From: Allobosea sp035944375
Lineage (GTDB): Bacteria; Pseudomonadota; Alphaproteobacteria; Rhizobiales; Beijerinckiaceae
Length of the DNA stretch: 64,000 nucleotides
Assembly: GCF_035944375.1 (NCBI RefSeq)
Contig: NZ_DASZBE010000011.1
Reading direction: 5' to 3' (one strand)
The stretch's first letter is position 1. Each line of letters opens with the position of its first letter. Made by a program: the position numbers and the translations under genes. A model generated the notes under the pieces. The model was not told where the DNA came from, ran no database searches, and was given only the letters and a program-made list of their open reading frames with translations. Of this stretch, positions 55,261-63,640 are shown piece after piece.

Positions 55261-56778
55261 ATGACCATCACCAGCTACGGCTCCGGGGCTTATCGCGCGG
55301 CGACGCCGAACCGCCTGGTCTCGACCCGCACCGAACTCATCGATCTCGAGCGCCAGCTCGCAACGCAGCAGCGCGCCGAGAGCTATGGCGATCTCGGCAT
55401 GGACCGGCGCACCAGCCTCGACCTCAACGCCAAGATCACCACCCTCGATTCCTGGCTGGAAGGGATCACGCGCAGCGACGTCAACCTCCAGCTCTCCTCG
55501 AAGGCGGTCGAGAACTACGCCAAGCTGACCAACGAGACGCTCAACGACACGCGCTCCAACACCTATATCCCGAGCTCGACGGGCCGCTCGGCGCCGCAGG
55601 TACTGGCCGAGGAGAAGTTCAAGCAGACGCTCGACCTGCTCAACACCCAGGTCAATGGCCGCTACCTGTTCTCCGGCAAGACCTCCGATGTCGAGCCGAC
55701 GCTGGGCTATACCGAGATCATCGAGGGCGACGGCGCCGGCCGCGCGGGCCTGCGCCAGCTGATCGACGAGCGCCGCCAGGCCGATCTCGGCGTCGCCGGG
55801 CTCGGACGCCTGACCACCGGCGGGGCTGCTGCGACAGCGACGATCGCCGACGAGGCGCCGGCCCATGGTTACGGCTTCAAACTGGCCGGGGCCACCAGCT
55901 CCTCGGCCGCGCTGACGCCGGCCTTCACCGCGGGGCCGCCGGCCGACCTGACCGTCACCGTCGCCAGCCAGCCGACAGTGGGCGACACGCTGCGCGTCCA
56001 GCTCACCCTGCCCGACGGCACGACGGAGGAGATCGTGCTGACCGCACGGGCCACCGGCACGACCGGCCCGGCCAGCGACAGCTTCGAGATCGGCGCCGAC
56101 GTCAATACGACGGCCGCCAATCTGCGCGCCTCGATCACCGCCGCGCTCGGCAAGGAGGCCGCGACGACGCTTTCGGCCGCCTCTTCGCAGGTGGCGGCGC
56201 GCAATTTCTTCGCGGGCACCGCGACCAACCCGCCGCTGCGGGTGCCGGGTCCGCCCTACGACACAGCGACGGTCGCGCCTGCCGCCGGCACCGCGACCAA
56301 TACGGTGATCTGGTACAAGGGCGACGACGGCACCGACCCGGCCCGCAGCACCGCCTCGGTGCAGGTCGACAAGGGCCAGATCGTCGGTACCGGCGCGCGC
56401 GCCAATGAGGAGGCTTTCCGCATCGGGCTGGCGCAGTTCGCGATCATGGCGGTGGAGAGCTTCCCGGCCACCGACGCCAACTCGCAGGCGCGCTACGAGG
56501 CGATGACGGCGCGCGTCAGCGACCGCCTGGCCTTCGGCAACGGCGCCCAGAAGCCGGCGGAGATCATCACCGAGTTCGGCTCGGCCCAGACCGCCCTGGC
56601 GCGGGCGAAAGAGCGCCACGAAAGCACCAAGAACTATCTCAGCACGACGCTGTCGAGCGTCGAGACGGTCTCCCGCGAGGAGGTGGCGGTGCAGATCCTG
56701 TCGCTGCAGACGCAGCTGCAGGCGAGCTACGAGACGACCGCGATCCTCTCCAAGCTGACCCTGACCAACTATCTCTGA
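55261..56778 (+). CDS. flgL: Hook-associated protein FlgL (long form)
   Basis: 505 residues. The N-terminal flagellin-like helix (LVSTRTELIDLERQLATQQR) and C-terminal helix (SREEVAVQILSLQTQLQASY) define FlgL. The protein is much longer than enterobacterial FlgL (about 317 residues); the extra length is a Thr/Ala-rich domain at about 185-385, with FTAGPPADLTVTVASQPTVG. It completes the hook-filament junction. A strong terminator follows. Confidence 0.94.
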   Translation: MTITSYGSGAYRAATPNRLVSTRTELIDLERQLATQQRAESYGDLGMDRRTSLDLNAKITTLDSWLEGITRSDVNLQLSSKAVENYAKLTNETLNDTRSNTYIPSSTGRSAPQVLAEEKFKQTLDLLNTQVNGRYLFSGKTSDVEPTLGYTEIIEGDGAGRAGLRQLIDERRQADLGVAGLGRLTTGGAAATATIADEAPAHGYGFKLAGATSSSAALTPAFTAGPPADLTVTVASQPTVGDTLRVQLTLPDGTTEEIVLTARATGTTGPASDSFEIGADVNTTAANLRASITAALGKEAATTLSAASSQVAARNFFAGTATNPPLRVPGPPYDTATVAPAAGTATNTVIWYKGDDGTDPARSTASVQVDKGQIVGTGARANEEAFRIGLAQFAIMAVESFPATDANSQARYEAMTARVSDRLAFGNGAQKPAEIITEFGSAQTALARAKERHESTKNYLSTTLSSVETVSREEVAVQILSLQTQLQASYETTAILSKLTLTNYL

Positions 56779-56793
56779 CCGGCCGCCACACGA

Positions 56794-56837
56794 GAAAGGG
56801 CGCCACCGTTGCGCGGTGGCGCCCTTTCGGCGTTTTT
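56794..56837. terminator. Strong terminator between convergent flgL and flaF
   Basis: A 15-bp perfect stem (GAAAGGGCGCCACCG / CGGTGGCGCCCTTTC) with loop TTGCG is followed by GGCG and TTTTT on the plus strand. It ends the flgEKL unit and, as a hairpin, probably also the flaF transcript. Confidence 0.9.
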
Positions 56838-56858
56838 GGGGCTCGAGGGAGCGGCGCC

Positions 56859-57230
56859 TCAGCGGCCGCGCAGCCCGGCGGCGATGTCGCGGTTGATGCT
56901 GACCAGGACGGGCAGACCCTCGCGGGTCGGGTTCGCCGCGACCTTGAAGGTCTGGTTGAAGATGAAGTTCGCGAGGCTCAGGATGTTGGTCTTGATGCCG
57001 ACGGGGAGGGGGTTGTCCTCGGCGATGACGGCCGAGACCAGCAGCGTCCAGAGCTTGCGATTGTAGTTGAGCGCGTCGTCGAGATCGCGGTCGGCGAGCG
57101 TCCAGTCGTCATGGATCGCCTGGAGGCGGACGGCAGCCTTGATCAGGAGCGAGGCTTCGAGTTCGCGAGGGGAGACGACGGCCTGGTTGGCCCGCGAGGC
57201 GGAGGCGTAAGCGCTAAACCCGTGTTGCAT
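56859..57230 (-). CDS. flaF: Flagellar biosynthesis regulator FlaF
   Basis: 123 residues with the FlaF pattern: AYASASRANQAVVSPRELEA near the start and YNRKLWTLLVSAVIAEDNPL followed by LANFIFNQT. FlaF promotes flagellin synthesis and secretion, opposite to FlbT. The ATG at 57230 overlaps the flbT 3' end by 17 bases; a TTG two codons earlier is unnecessary. It is last in the fliC-flbT-flaF series. Confidence 0.95.
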   Translation of the reverse strand: MQHGFSAYASASRANQAVVSPRELEASLLIKAAVRLQAIHDDWTLADRDLDDALNYNRKLWTLLVSAVIAEDNPLPVGIKTNILSLANFIFNQTFKVAANPTREGLPVLVSINRDIAAGLRGR

Positions 57231-57606
57231 TCTCAATGAGTTCCGCTTCGTAAGCGATCAGCTTCTTGGCTGCCTTGAGAGCTTTGTAGAGGTCGCTGCT
57301 TAAGATGCGGTTATTGATCTCGTGAATATGCGGCAGAGAGCTCGGCGCGGCCTGGACGAAGTCGCGCACCAGCTCGAAATAGACCTGGTGCTGGTACATC
57401 GGGTCCTGGGCCAGATACATGAGCTGGATGGCGAGATAGATCTTCTTAGCCGGGCTGTCGGCGGTGGCGGGGGTGAGAATGTCCTTCTCGCGCAGGATCG
57501 GCGCGTCGCCCTCGATGAAGAAGCGGGTCCGCTGCTCGTCGTTGCGGATCACCACCTGGCCGATGATGATGCGCTCGCGGGGCTTGAGTTCGACCTTGAG
57601 GGCCAT
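57214..57606 (-). CDS. flbT: Flagellin synthesis repressor FlbT
   Basis: 130 residues. FlbT features are LKVELKPRERIIIGQVVIRN and IYLAIQLMYLAQDPMYQHQ. In alphaproteobacteria it binds the 5' leader of flagellin mRNA and lowers its stability. The ATG at 57606 gives the family N-terminus; the open frame far upstream belongs to no gene. It lies 50 bases after the first flagellin and overlaps flaF by 17 bases, so coupling is likely. Confidence 0.96.
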   Translation of the reverse strand: MALKVELKPRERIIIGQVVIRNDEQRTRFFIEGDAPILREKDILTPATADSPAKKIYLAIQLMYLAQDPMYQHQVYFELVRDFVQAAPSSLPHIHEINNRILSSDLYKALKAAKKLIAYEAELIENATRV

Positions 57607-57634
57607 GACGATCCTGCCTTCTGGCTGGAGAGGA

Positions 57635-57650
57635 GGGGGCTTTCGCCCCC
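57635..57650. terminator. Hairpin between the flagellin and flbT
   Basis: A GGGGGC / GCCCCC stem with a TTTC loop and no T-run lies between fliC and flbT. It may lower flbT-flaF expression relative to flagellin or protect the flagellin mRNA 3' end. Confidence 0.4.
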
Positions 57651-57656
57651 GGACGG

Positions 57657-59003
57657 TTAGCTGAAGAGCCGCAGCACGCTCTGGTCGGCCTGCGAGGCGA
57701 GCGACAGAGCCGTCTGCGAGAGCTGCTGGCGGGTGTTGAGGGCAAGCAGCTTCGCGCCTTCCTCGTTGGAGTCGGCGAGGACGAGGTTGTCGGCGCCGGT
57801 GGTCAGGGTGTTGACCATCTCCTTGGTGAAGTCCTGCCGGGTCTGCGCGACCGAGAGGTTCGAGCCGAAGGTCGAGGCCAGCGAGCGCAGCGAGGTCAGC
57901 GCATTCGAGAGCGAGCCGGTGGCCTTTTCGAGGTCGAGGTCGTTCTGGAAGTTGAAGAAGCCGGCGAGCTGCGTGTTGATCGCCTGCGGGATGCCGAGAT
58001 TCTCGGCGGTCAGATTGGTGCCCTGGATGTCGAGCTTGGTCTGGTTGGTGCCGGCCTTCTCGTTGAAGGCAATCGAGAGACGGTCGCCGGCCAGGAGATT
58101 GATGCCGTTGAAGCTCGAATCCTTGGCGAGCTGATCGATCTGGGTGCGCAGGTCGTTGAACTGCTGAATCAAATTCGAGCGCACAGCCGAGGTGACGCCG
58201 GAGGAGGCGATGCCGGTCGTGCGGTCGGTGGCGTTCAGGCCGAAGGCGGCGCTCTGGGCACCGGTGGAGGAGGCGGTGGTCGCCGCAGCCGCGTCGGCGC
58301 CCGCGCCGATGCCGACGCCGAGCGTCTCGGAACCGATGCCCTTGACGTTGAGCAGGCCCTTCTCGTCGACGAAGGCGGTGGCGACGCCCGACGCGTTGAT
58401 CGCGTTGACGACGTCGCGGACCGTGGTGTTGGCGGTCAGCGTCACGCCGATATTGGTGGTCGAGGTCGGCGCGCCGACCGGGCCGGTGGTGATCTGGATG
58501 TTCAGGGCCGGCGTCGCGGTGACGTCGATGCCGAGGTCGCCCGCCGCGCCGGCGGTCGCCGCCGTCACCGTGGTGTCGCCGGCGCTGCCGATGCGCTTGT
58601 CGAGCGCGATGTCCTTCAGGCTCTTGTTGGTCGCCTGTGTTTCGGCCGGGCCGGCGAGCGCCGTGCCGGTGCCGATGACCGTCGGGCGGTTCTGGGCCGC
58701 GTCGGCCTGGGCCTGCTTGACCGTCGACTGCAGCGACTGGACCAGTTTGCTGATCCCGTCGATGCCCTTGGAGGCCGCCTGAATCGTCTGGATGCCGTTC
58801 GAGATGCCGTCGAGCAGGCCGCTCAGCTGGCTGCCGCGGTCGTTGAGCGACTGGGCCGTGAAGAAGTTGACCGGGTTGTCGATGGCCGAATTCACCTTGC
58901 GGCCCGTCGCGAGGCGGTTCTGCAGGACGGCCTGTTCGCTCGTCGTCTTCTGGAGCGTGAGCAGGTTGTTGCGCACGCCACTGGAAAGAATCGTGTTCGC
59001 CAT
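57657..59003 (-). CDS. fliC: Flagellin, copy 1
   Basis: 448 residues. Conserved D0/D1 N-terminus (SGVRNNLLTLQKTTSEQAVL, QNRLATGRKVNSA, IDNPVNFFTA) and C-terminus (LGSNLSVAQTRQDF-like region, LLALNTRQQLSQTALSLA) surround a central domain with a flagellin-hook-IN-like stretch (FVDEKGLLNVKGIGSE). It forms the filament after export. It is a clear paralogue of the flagellin at 59193 and precedes flbT-flaF. The short leader upstream is the probable FlbT target. Confidence 0.97.
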   Translation of the reverse strand: MANTILSSGVRNNLLTLQKTTSEQAVLQNRLATGRKVNSAIDNPVNFFTAQSLNDRGSQLSGLLDGISNGIQTIQAASKGIDGISKLVQSLQSTVKQAQADAAQNRPTVIGTGTALAGPAETQATNKSLKDIALDKRIGSAGDTTVTAATAGAAGDLGIDVTATPALNIQITTGPVGAPTSTTNIGVTLTANTTVRDVVNAINASGVATAFVDEKGLLNVKGIGSETLGVGIGAGADAAAATTASSTGAQSAAFGLNATDRTTGIASSGVTSAVRSNLIQQFNDLRTQIDQLAKDSSFNGINLLAGDRLSIAFNEKAGTNQTKLDIQGTNLTAENLGIPQAINTQLAGFFNFQNDLDLEKATGSLSNALTSLRSLASTFGSNLSVAQTRQDFTKEMVNTLTTGADNLVLADSNEEGAKLLALNTRQQLSQTALSLASQADQSVLRLFS

Positions 59004-59108
59004 CTTCGGTCCCCTGAAGCGCGATTCTGCGCTCGTGCGGTGATGGCCGATAATTCCCCGTTAAGGATAACAAACCGTTAATGCGGCGCCGAAGACGTTC
59101 ACGAACGG

Positions 59109-59141
59109 AAAAAGGCGGCGGAGCCTGGGCTCCGCCGCCTT
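59109..59141 (-). terminator. Rho-independent terminator after flagellin copy 2
   Basis: GGCGGCGGAGC pairs with GCTCCGCCGCC around CTGG. Read on the minus strand, the stem is followed by TTTTT. It separates the two flagellin transcripts. Confidence 0.85.
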
Positions 59142-59192
59142 CTTGTCTTCGGCCCACATCCTGTGGGCTGCCCGCATTCTGCGGACGAAGGA

Positions 59193-60530
59193 TCAGAACA
59201 GACGCAGGACGGCCTGGTCGGACTGCGAGGACAGCGACAGAGCGGTCTGGGACAGCTGCTGGCGGGTCTGCAGCGAGAGCAGGTTCGCGGCTTCCTCGTT
59301 GGCGTCGGCGTTCACCAGGTTGGCGGCACCGGTCGAGAGGACGTCGGCCAGGTCCTTGGTGAAGTCCTGGCGGGTCTGGGCGACCGACAGGTTGGCACCG
59401 AAGGTCGAGGAGAGCGACTTCAGCGAGGTGAGGGCGCTCGTCAGGGCCGTGGTGGCCTTTTCCAGATCGGAGTCGTTCTGGAAGTTGATCGTCCCGGCGA
59501 CCTGGGCGTTGCCGGCCTGCTGGATGCCGATGTTCTCGGCGCTCAGGCTGGTGCCCTGGATGTCGAGCTTGGTCTGGTTGGCGCCGCCCTTTTCGTTGAA
59601 GGCGATCGTCACCTTGTCGCCCTGCAGCAGGTTGACGCCGTTGAAGCCCGCATCCTTGGCCAGCGAGTCGATCTGCGTGCGCAGCGTGTTGAACTGCTCG
59701 ATCAGGTTCGAACGCGTCGCCGAGGTCACGCCGGAGGAGGCGACACCCGTCGTGCGGTCGGTGGCGGCGAGGCCGAAGGCGGTGTTCGACGTGCCGGTCG
59801 CCGAGGCCGTGGTGGCGGCAGCGGCGTCAGCGCCGACGCCGATACCGACGCCGAGCTGCTCCGAGCCGGTGCCCTTGACGTTGAGCAGGCCCTTCTCGTC
59901 GACGAAGGCGGTGGCGACGCCCGAGGTGTTGATCGCGTTCACGACGTCGCGGACGGTCGTGTTGGCGGTCAGCGCGACCGAGATGTTGGTCGTGGAGGTC
60001 GCCGCGGCCGGGTTGGTGACGATCTGGATGTTCAGGGCCGGGGTCGCAGTGGTGTCGATACCCAGATCACCTGCGGAGCTGGCGGTGGCGGTGGCGACGG
60101 TGGTGTCACCGGCGCTGCCGACGCGCTTGTCGAGGGCGATGTCCTTCAGGCTCTTGCTGGTCAGCGCGGCTTCGCCGGCGGTGGCCAGGGTCGTGCCCGT
60201 GCCGACGACGGTCGGGCGGTTCTGAGCCGCGTCGGCCTGCGCCTGCTTGACAGTGGACTGGAGCGAACCGACCAGCTTGGTGATGCCGTCGATGCCCTTG
60301 GAGGCGGCCTGCACCGTCTGGATGCCGTTGGAGATGCCGTCGAGCAGACCCTTGAGCTGGTCCGAACGGTTGTTCAGCGACTGGGCGGTGAAGAAGTTGA
60401 CCGGATTGTCGACGGCCGTGTTGACCTTCTTGCCGGTGGCGAGACGGTTCTGAACGGCGGCGGCCTGGCTGGTGATGGTCTGGAGCGAGGCGAGCGAGGA
60501 ACGAACGCCGTTCGAAATGGCAGTGGCCAT
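59193..60530 (-). CDS. fliC: Flagellin, copy 2
   Basis: 445 residues, closely similar to copy 1 throughout (ISNGVRSSLASLQTITSQAA, TGKKVNTAVDNPVNFFTAQS; C-terminus LLSLQTRQQLSQTALSLSSQ). It has its own upstream region of about 255 bases and its own terminator. A weak GG-N10-GC sigma-54-like arrangement lies on the minus strand at 60582-60598, about 50 bases before the ATG, but its -24 element (TGGTCC) is poor. Similar central domains suggest duplication rather than acquisition. Confidence 0.97.
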   Translation of the reverse strand: MATAISNGVRSSLASLQTITSQAAAVQNRLATGKKVNTAVDNPVNFFTAQSLNNRSDQLKGLLDGISNGIQTVQAASKGIDGITKLVGSLQSTVKQAQADAAQNRPTVVGTGTTLATAGEAALTSKSLKDIALDKRVGSAGDTTVATATASSAGDLGIDTTATPALNIQIVTNPAAATSTTNISVALTANTTVRDVVNAINTSGVATAFVDEKGLLNVKGTGSEQLGVGIGVGADAAAATTASATGTSNTAFGLAATDRTTGVASSGVTSATRSNLIEQFNTLRTQIDSLAKDAGFNGVNLLQGDKVTIAFNEKGGANQTKLDIQGTSLSAENIGIQQAGNAQVAGTINFQNDSDLEKATTALTSALTSLKSLSSTFGANLSVAQTRQDFTKDLADVLSTGAANLVNADANEEAANLLSLQTRQQLSQTALSLSSQSDQAVLRLF

Positions 60531-60715
60531 GGTGATAAACCCTTCTGGTTTGGTGCCTTCTGGCAGTCGCGATCATTCTGGCCGCGACGGGTGGACCATC
60601 CGGCGCCACCCCGTAACAGGAGGTAAATTTCGGTGGTCCAATGCCGCGCATCGGCGGCGGGCCCGGAAATATGGTGAACGCGGCGTTACCCGGCCCAGGG
60701 CTGGCCCCAGACAGC

Positions 60716-60739
60716 AAAACGCCCGCACGAGGCGGGCGT
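60716..60739 (-). terminator. Rho-independent terminator after the FlaG-like gene
   Basis: On the minus strand, ACGCCCGC and GCGGGCGT form an 8-bp stem followed by TTTT, 47 bases past the stop at 60786. Confidence 0.8.
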
Positions 60740-60785
60740 CTTATGATCCGGGGATGGCGGGGAGGGGCGCCACGGCCGCAACGCC

Positions 60786-61271
60786 TCAGGCGATGCGCTC
60801 GACCTGCGGCGGGTTAGGCTCGTCGGCCTCGCGGGCGCGGTCGGCCAGTTCGCGGGAATAGATGCGCAGCTTCAGCATGGTCTCGTCGGGCAGCTGCGAG
60901 ATCGTTTCGCCGGTCTCGCGGTCGCGCTGCTGCATCACGATGGCGCGGGTGCGCGGCTCGATCACGATGCGCCGCTCGACCGCGGCGTCCAGATCCTGCT
61001 CGGCCTGGCGCTCCCGCTGCTGTCCGTCGGCACTGCGCCGCTCGAAGGCGGCGCGGGTCTGTTGGTCGCGAGCCAGGCTGGCGCGGTCCTGGGCGCTCTG
61101 CTCCTGGGCGCGCAGATCGAGCTTGACGGCTTCGCCCGCCTGGGCGGACTGGACCGTCCGCTCGGGCGGCAGATCGACCGAGACGCTGCCTTGCGTCGCG
61201 ACCACCTCGTTGCGAGGGACGACGGGAAGGCCTCCTATGGGCGCCGTGCGGGGCGCATTGCCGAAATCCAT
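60786..61271 (-). CDS. FlaG-like flagellar protein, hypothetical
   Basis: 161 residues. The first 90 residues are Gln/Arg/Ala-rich and probably helical or disordered. The C-terminal 60 residues (IVIEPRTRAIVMQQRDRETG, ETISQLPDETMLKLRIY) have the FlaG-type pattern of a short beta segment, a D-x-E-T-G-E turn and Q-x-P-x-E. The ATG at 61271 follows an AAGGAG site. It lies between the flagellins and the rod genes and has its own terminator. FlaG influences filament length in other bacteria; the assignment rests on a short motif. Confidence 0.65.
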   Translation of the reverse strand: MDFGNAPRTAPIGGLPVVPRNEVVATQGSVSVDLPPERTVQSAQAGEAVKLDLRAQEQSAQDRASLARDQQTRAAFERRSADGQQRERQAEQDLDAAVERRIVIEPRTRAIVMQQRDRETGETISQLPDETMLKLRIYSRELADRAREADEPNPPQVERIA

Positions 61272-61429
61272 GGCCCACTCCTTCTGGAGTCGCGGTGTGG
61301 CGGCGCAGACCGCCATCGACCGTTCGCCCGGACCGCATAGAGCTGTCCGAACCTGCCCACGCTGGCAGATAAACTTGAATCCGACGTCAAGAAATTAGGT
61401 AAATATTGAGAGGTCCCGTTGCAGCCGCC

Positions 61430-61918
61430 TCAGAGGCGGCGCGAGACCATCAGCGGCCCGGCATTGGGCCGCGCGAAGGCGCCGGCTCCGACGGTGGCGG
61501 TGGGGCCATAGCCCGCCGCGCGGTTCGGGCGGTTCGCATCGGCGGCGAGGTCGCGGATGATCGATTCCGAGACGGCGCGCGCGGTGGCGAGCACGATCTG
61601 GTTGGTCTCGATCAGCGTCTGGAAGGCGCCGTGCGACGCCTTGAGGCGCTGCACCTGGTCGGGCACGAAACGCGCCAGCGCCACCGCATTGAGCTTCACC
61701 TGCTCGACGCCACGCATGTAGATGCCGGCCAGTTCGGTCTTGCGCGGCTCGCGCGTCAGCGCCTCGGGCAGCCGCCCGGCGCGAACCAGTTCGGTCTCCT
61801 CGCCGACCAGATGCGACAGGGCCGCCAGCGCCTCGAGCACGCTCTCGACCAGCGCCCTGGCTTCCAGCGCCGTCGCGATGCGTGGCCGTTCGTCGAGAAC
61901 GCGTCTGGCGAGCGACAT
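61430..61918 (-). CDS. FlgN-like flagellar chaperone, hypothetical
   Basis: 162 residues, mostly helical. The segment SHLVGEETELVRAGRLPEAL and the following helix (TELAGIYMRGVEQVKLNAVA) are like the FlgN family, where the E-E-x-x-L motif starts the helix that binds FlgK and FlgL. A glycine/alanine-rich tail ends the protein. It begins 3 bases after the flgJ stop in the flgI-flgJ-flgN-like operon. FlgN function is inferred from position and helix pattern. Confidence 0.7.
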   Translation of the reverse strand: MSLARRVLDERPRIATALEARALVESVLEALAALSHLVGEETELVRAGRLPEALTREPRKTELAGIYMRGVEQVKLNAVALARFVPDQVQRLKASHGAFQTLIETNQIVLATARAVSESIIRDLAADANRPNRAAGYGPTATVGAGAFARPNAGPLMVSRRL

Positions 61919-61921
61919 TCG

Positions 61922-62281
61922 TCAGGCTCCGAAGGACTGGGCCGCGCCGGACTGCTCCTGCACGCGCAGGAGGTCGCGCAGGATGCTGTCGGAGAGGCCG
62001 ATGCCGCCGGCCTTCTGGATCTGCTTGGCGTATTCCTGCGTGAGCTGCGACTTGTAGACGTCGCCACCGATGCCGTTCTCGCCGAGCGGTCCCTCGCTGC
62101 CGGATGGGGCTGCGGTGAGTTGCTGCGTCACCTGCTCGAGGAACATCGTCTCGAAATCGTCGGCCTGCTTCTTGGCCTTCGCCTTGGCCGGGTCGAGCGC
62201 GTTGGAAAGCCCGTTGACCAGGCTTCCGGCGAGGTTGAGGCCGATCTTGGCGGCGGGCAGGGCAAGGGTCGGGCTCATCAC
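61922..62281 (-). CDS. flgJ: Flagellar rod-binding protein FlgJ (single-domain)
   Basis: 119 residues. The rod-capping domain pattern is clear: KKQADDFETMFLEQVTQQLT, then GDVYKSQLTQEYAKQIQKAG and GIGLSDSILRDLL. The C-terminal muramidase domain of enterobacterial FlgJ is absent, as usual in Rhizobiales. The wall-cutting partner must be encoded elsewhere. Its ATG overlaps the flgI stop by 4 bases. Confidence 0.93.
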   Translation of the reverse strand: MMSPTLALPAAKIGLNLAGSLVNGLSNALDPAKAKAKKQADDFETMFLEQVTQQLTAAPSGSEGPLGENGIGGDVYKSQLTQEYAKQIQKAGGIGLSDSILRDLLRVQEQSGAAQSFGA

Positions 62282-63411
62282 ATCACCTCGATTTCGGCCT
62301 GGAGGGCGCCGGACGCCTTGATGGCCTGGAGAATGGAGATCAGGTCGCGCGGCCCGATGCCGAGCGCGTTCAACCCGTCGACGAGCTCGGCCAGCGTCAC
62401 GCTCTCGCGGACGAGGGCCAGCTTGTTGCCGCCGCCGGTGTCGACCTTCACATTGGTGCGGGGCGTCACCACCGTCTCGCCATTGGCCAGAGGCCCGGGC
62501 TGGCTGACCTGGGGCTGTTCGGTGATGGTGACGGTCAGGTTCCCCTGCGCCACCGCCACAGTCGAAACCCGCACGTCCCGGCCCATGACGATGATGCCGG
62601 AGCGCTCGTCGATCACGATGCGGGCGAGCTGGTCGGGCTCGATGCGCAGCTGCTCGATGTCGGTGAGCATCCGGATCATGTTGCCCTGGAAGCGCGGCGG
62701 GATCTGCAGCACCACGGTCGAGGGGTCGGTGGGCTCGGCCGCGTCGCCGCCGAGGAAGTCGTTGATCGCGGCGGCCATGCGGCGCGCGGTGGTGAAGTCG
62801 GGGTTGCGCAGCGACAGCCGCAGCGTCTTGAGCTTGTTCAGCGCGAAGTCGATCTCGCGCTCGACCACGCCGCCATTGGCGATGCGGCCGACGGTGGGCA
62901 CGCCGCGGGTGATCTTGCTGGCGTCGCCCTCGGCCGAGAAGCCGGCGATCGCGACCGGCCCCTGCGAGACCGCATAGACTTCGCCGTCGGCGCCCAGCAG
63001 CGGCGTCACCAGCAGCGTGCCGCCCTGCAGCGACTTGGCGTCGCCGAGCGCCGAGACGGTGACGTCGATGCGCGTGCCCTGGGTGGCGAAGGGCGGCAGG
63101 TTGGCGGTCACCATCACCGCGGCGACGTTGGCGGTGCGCATGTTGGCGCCGCGCGTGTTGACGCCCAGCCGCTCCAGCATCGCGGTCAGCGACTGCTTGG
63201 TGAAGGGGGCGTTGTTGAGCGTGTCGCCGGTGCCGTTGAGGCCGACGACGATGCCGTAGCCGAGGATCTGGTTGGAGCGGACGCCCTCGACCGAGGCGAG
63301 GTCCTTGATCCGGGAGAGCGCTTGGGCCGGGCTGGCGGCCATGGCGAGGCCGAGCGCCAGCAGCGCTGCGAGCGGCGTCACCAGGGAGGTCAGGGCGGCT
63401 TTGCGAAACAT
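62278..63411 (-). CDS. flgI: Flagellar P-ring protein FlgI
   Basis: 377 residues. A signal peptide (LVTPLAALLALGLAMAASPA) is followed by the FlgI core: SRIKDLASVEGVRSNQILGY, GYGIVVGLNGTGDTLNNAPF and the C-terminal ALGIGPRDLISILQAIKASG. FlgI forms the periplasmic ring around the flagellar rod. It leads the flgI-flgJ-flgN-like operon and has a probable sigma-54 promoter 39-54 bases upstream. It is divergent from fliX. Confidence 0.97.
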   Translation of the reverse strand: MFRKAALTSLVTPLAALLALGLAMAASPAQALSRIKDLASVEGVRSNQILGYGIVVGLNGTGDTLNNAPFTKQSLTAMLERLGVNTRGANMRTANVAAVMVTANLPPFATQGTRIDVTVSALGDAKSLQGGTLLVTPLLGADGEVYAVSQGPVAIAGFSAEGDASKITRGVPTVGRIANGGVVEREIDFALNKLKTLRLSLRNPDFTTARRMAAAINDFLGGDAAEPTDPSTVVLQIPPRFQGNMIRMLTDIEQLRIEPDQLARIVIDERSGIIVMGRDVRVSTVAVAQGNLTVTITEQPQVSQPGPLANGETVVTPRTNVKVDTGGGNKLALVRESVTLAELVDGLNALGIGPRDLISILQAIKASGALQAEIEVM

Positions 63412-63449
63412 GGTCTCACCGGCTGGAGAAAAGCGGTCGCCCTCGACCC

Positions 63450-63465
63450 TGCGATCCCCATGCCA
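63450..63465 (-). promoter_or_regulatory. Probable sigma-54 promoter of flgI
   Basis: On the minus strand TGGCAT and TCGCA keep the GG-N10-GC spacing, with two departures from consensus. The -12 element lies about 40 bases before the flgI ATG. Confidence 0.55.
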
Positions 63466-63640
63466 GACCGCGACAAATTGAAAACGCTGATTTATCAGTT
63501 GTTTGGGAATTCGGCGCAGGGTGAGGCCACGCTATGGACGCCGGCCGATCCTGCCGGGGCGGCAGTTTCTGCCGGGTGGTTTACCGTCTGTTAACCATGC
63601 CGGCGCGAGGGTTTTGCATGACCGATATCGCGAGGCGACC

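Noticed and set aside
53313..55271. 652-codon ORF antisense to flgK
   Set aside because: Mirror frame of a clearly conserved flagellar gene.
59044..59052. GCCGATAA, identical to a sigma-28 -10 element, upstream of flagellin copy 1
   Set aside because: It lies on the plus strand, pointing away from the flagellin, and no TAAA-type -35 precedes it.
57214..59157. 647-codon minus-strand frame running from the fliC region into flbT
   Set aside because: Only the last 130 codons match FlbT, and they have their own ATG at 57606; the rest is an out-of-frame reading of flagellin.
63602..63617. Possible sigma-54 promoter of fliX (GG ... TTTTGCAT)
   Set aside because: The GG and GC are 12 bases apart instead of 10.
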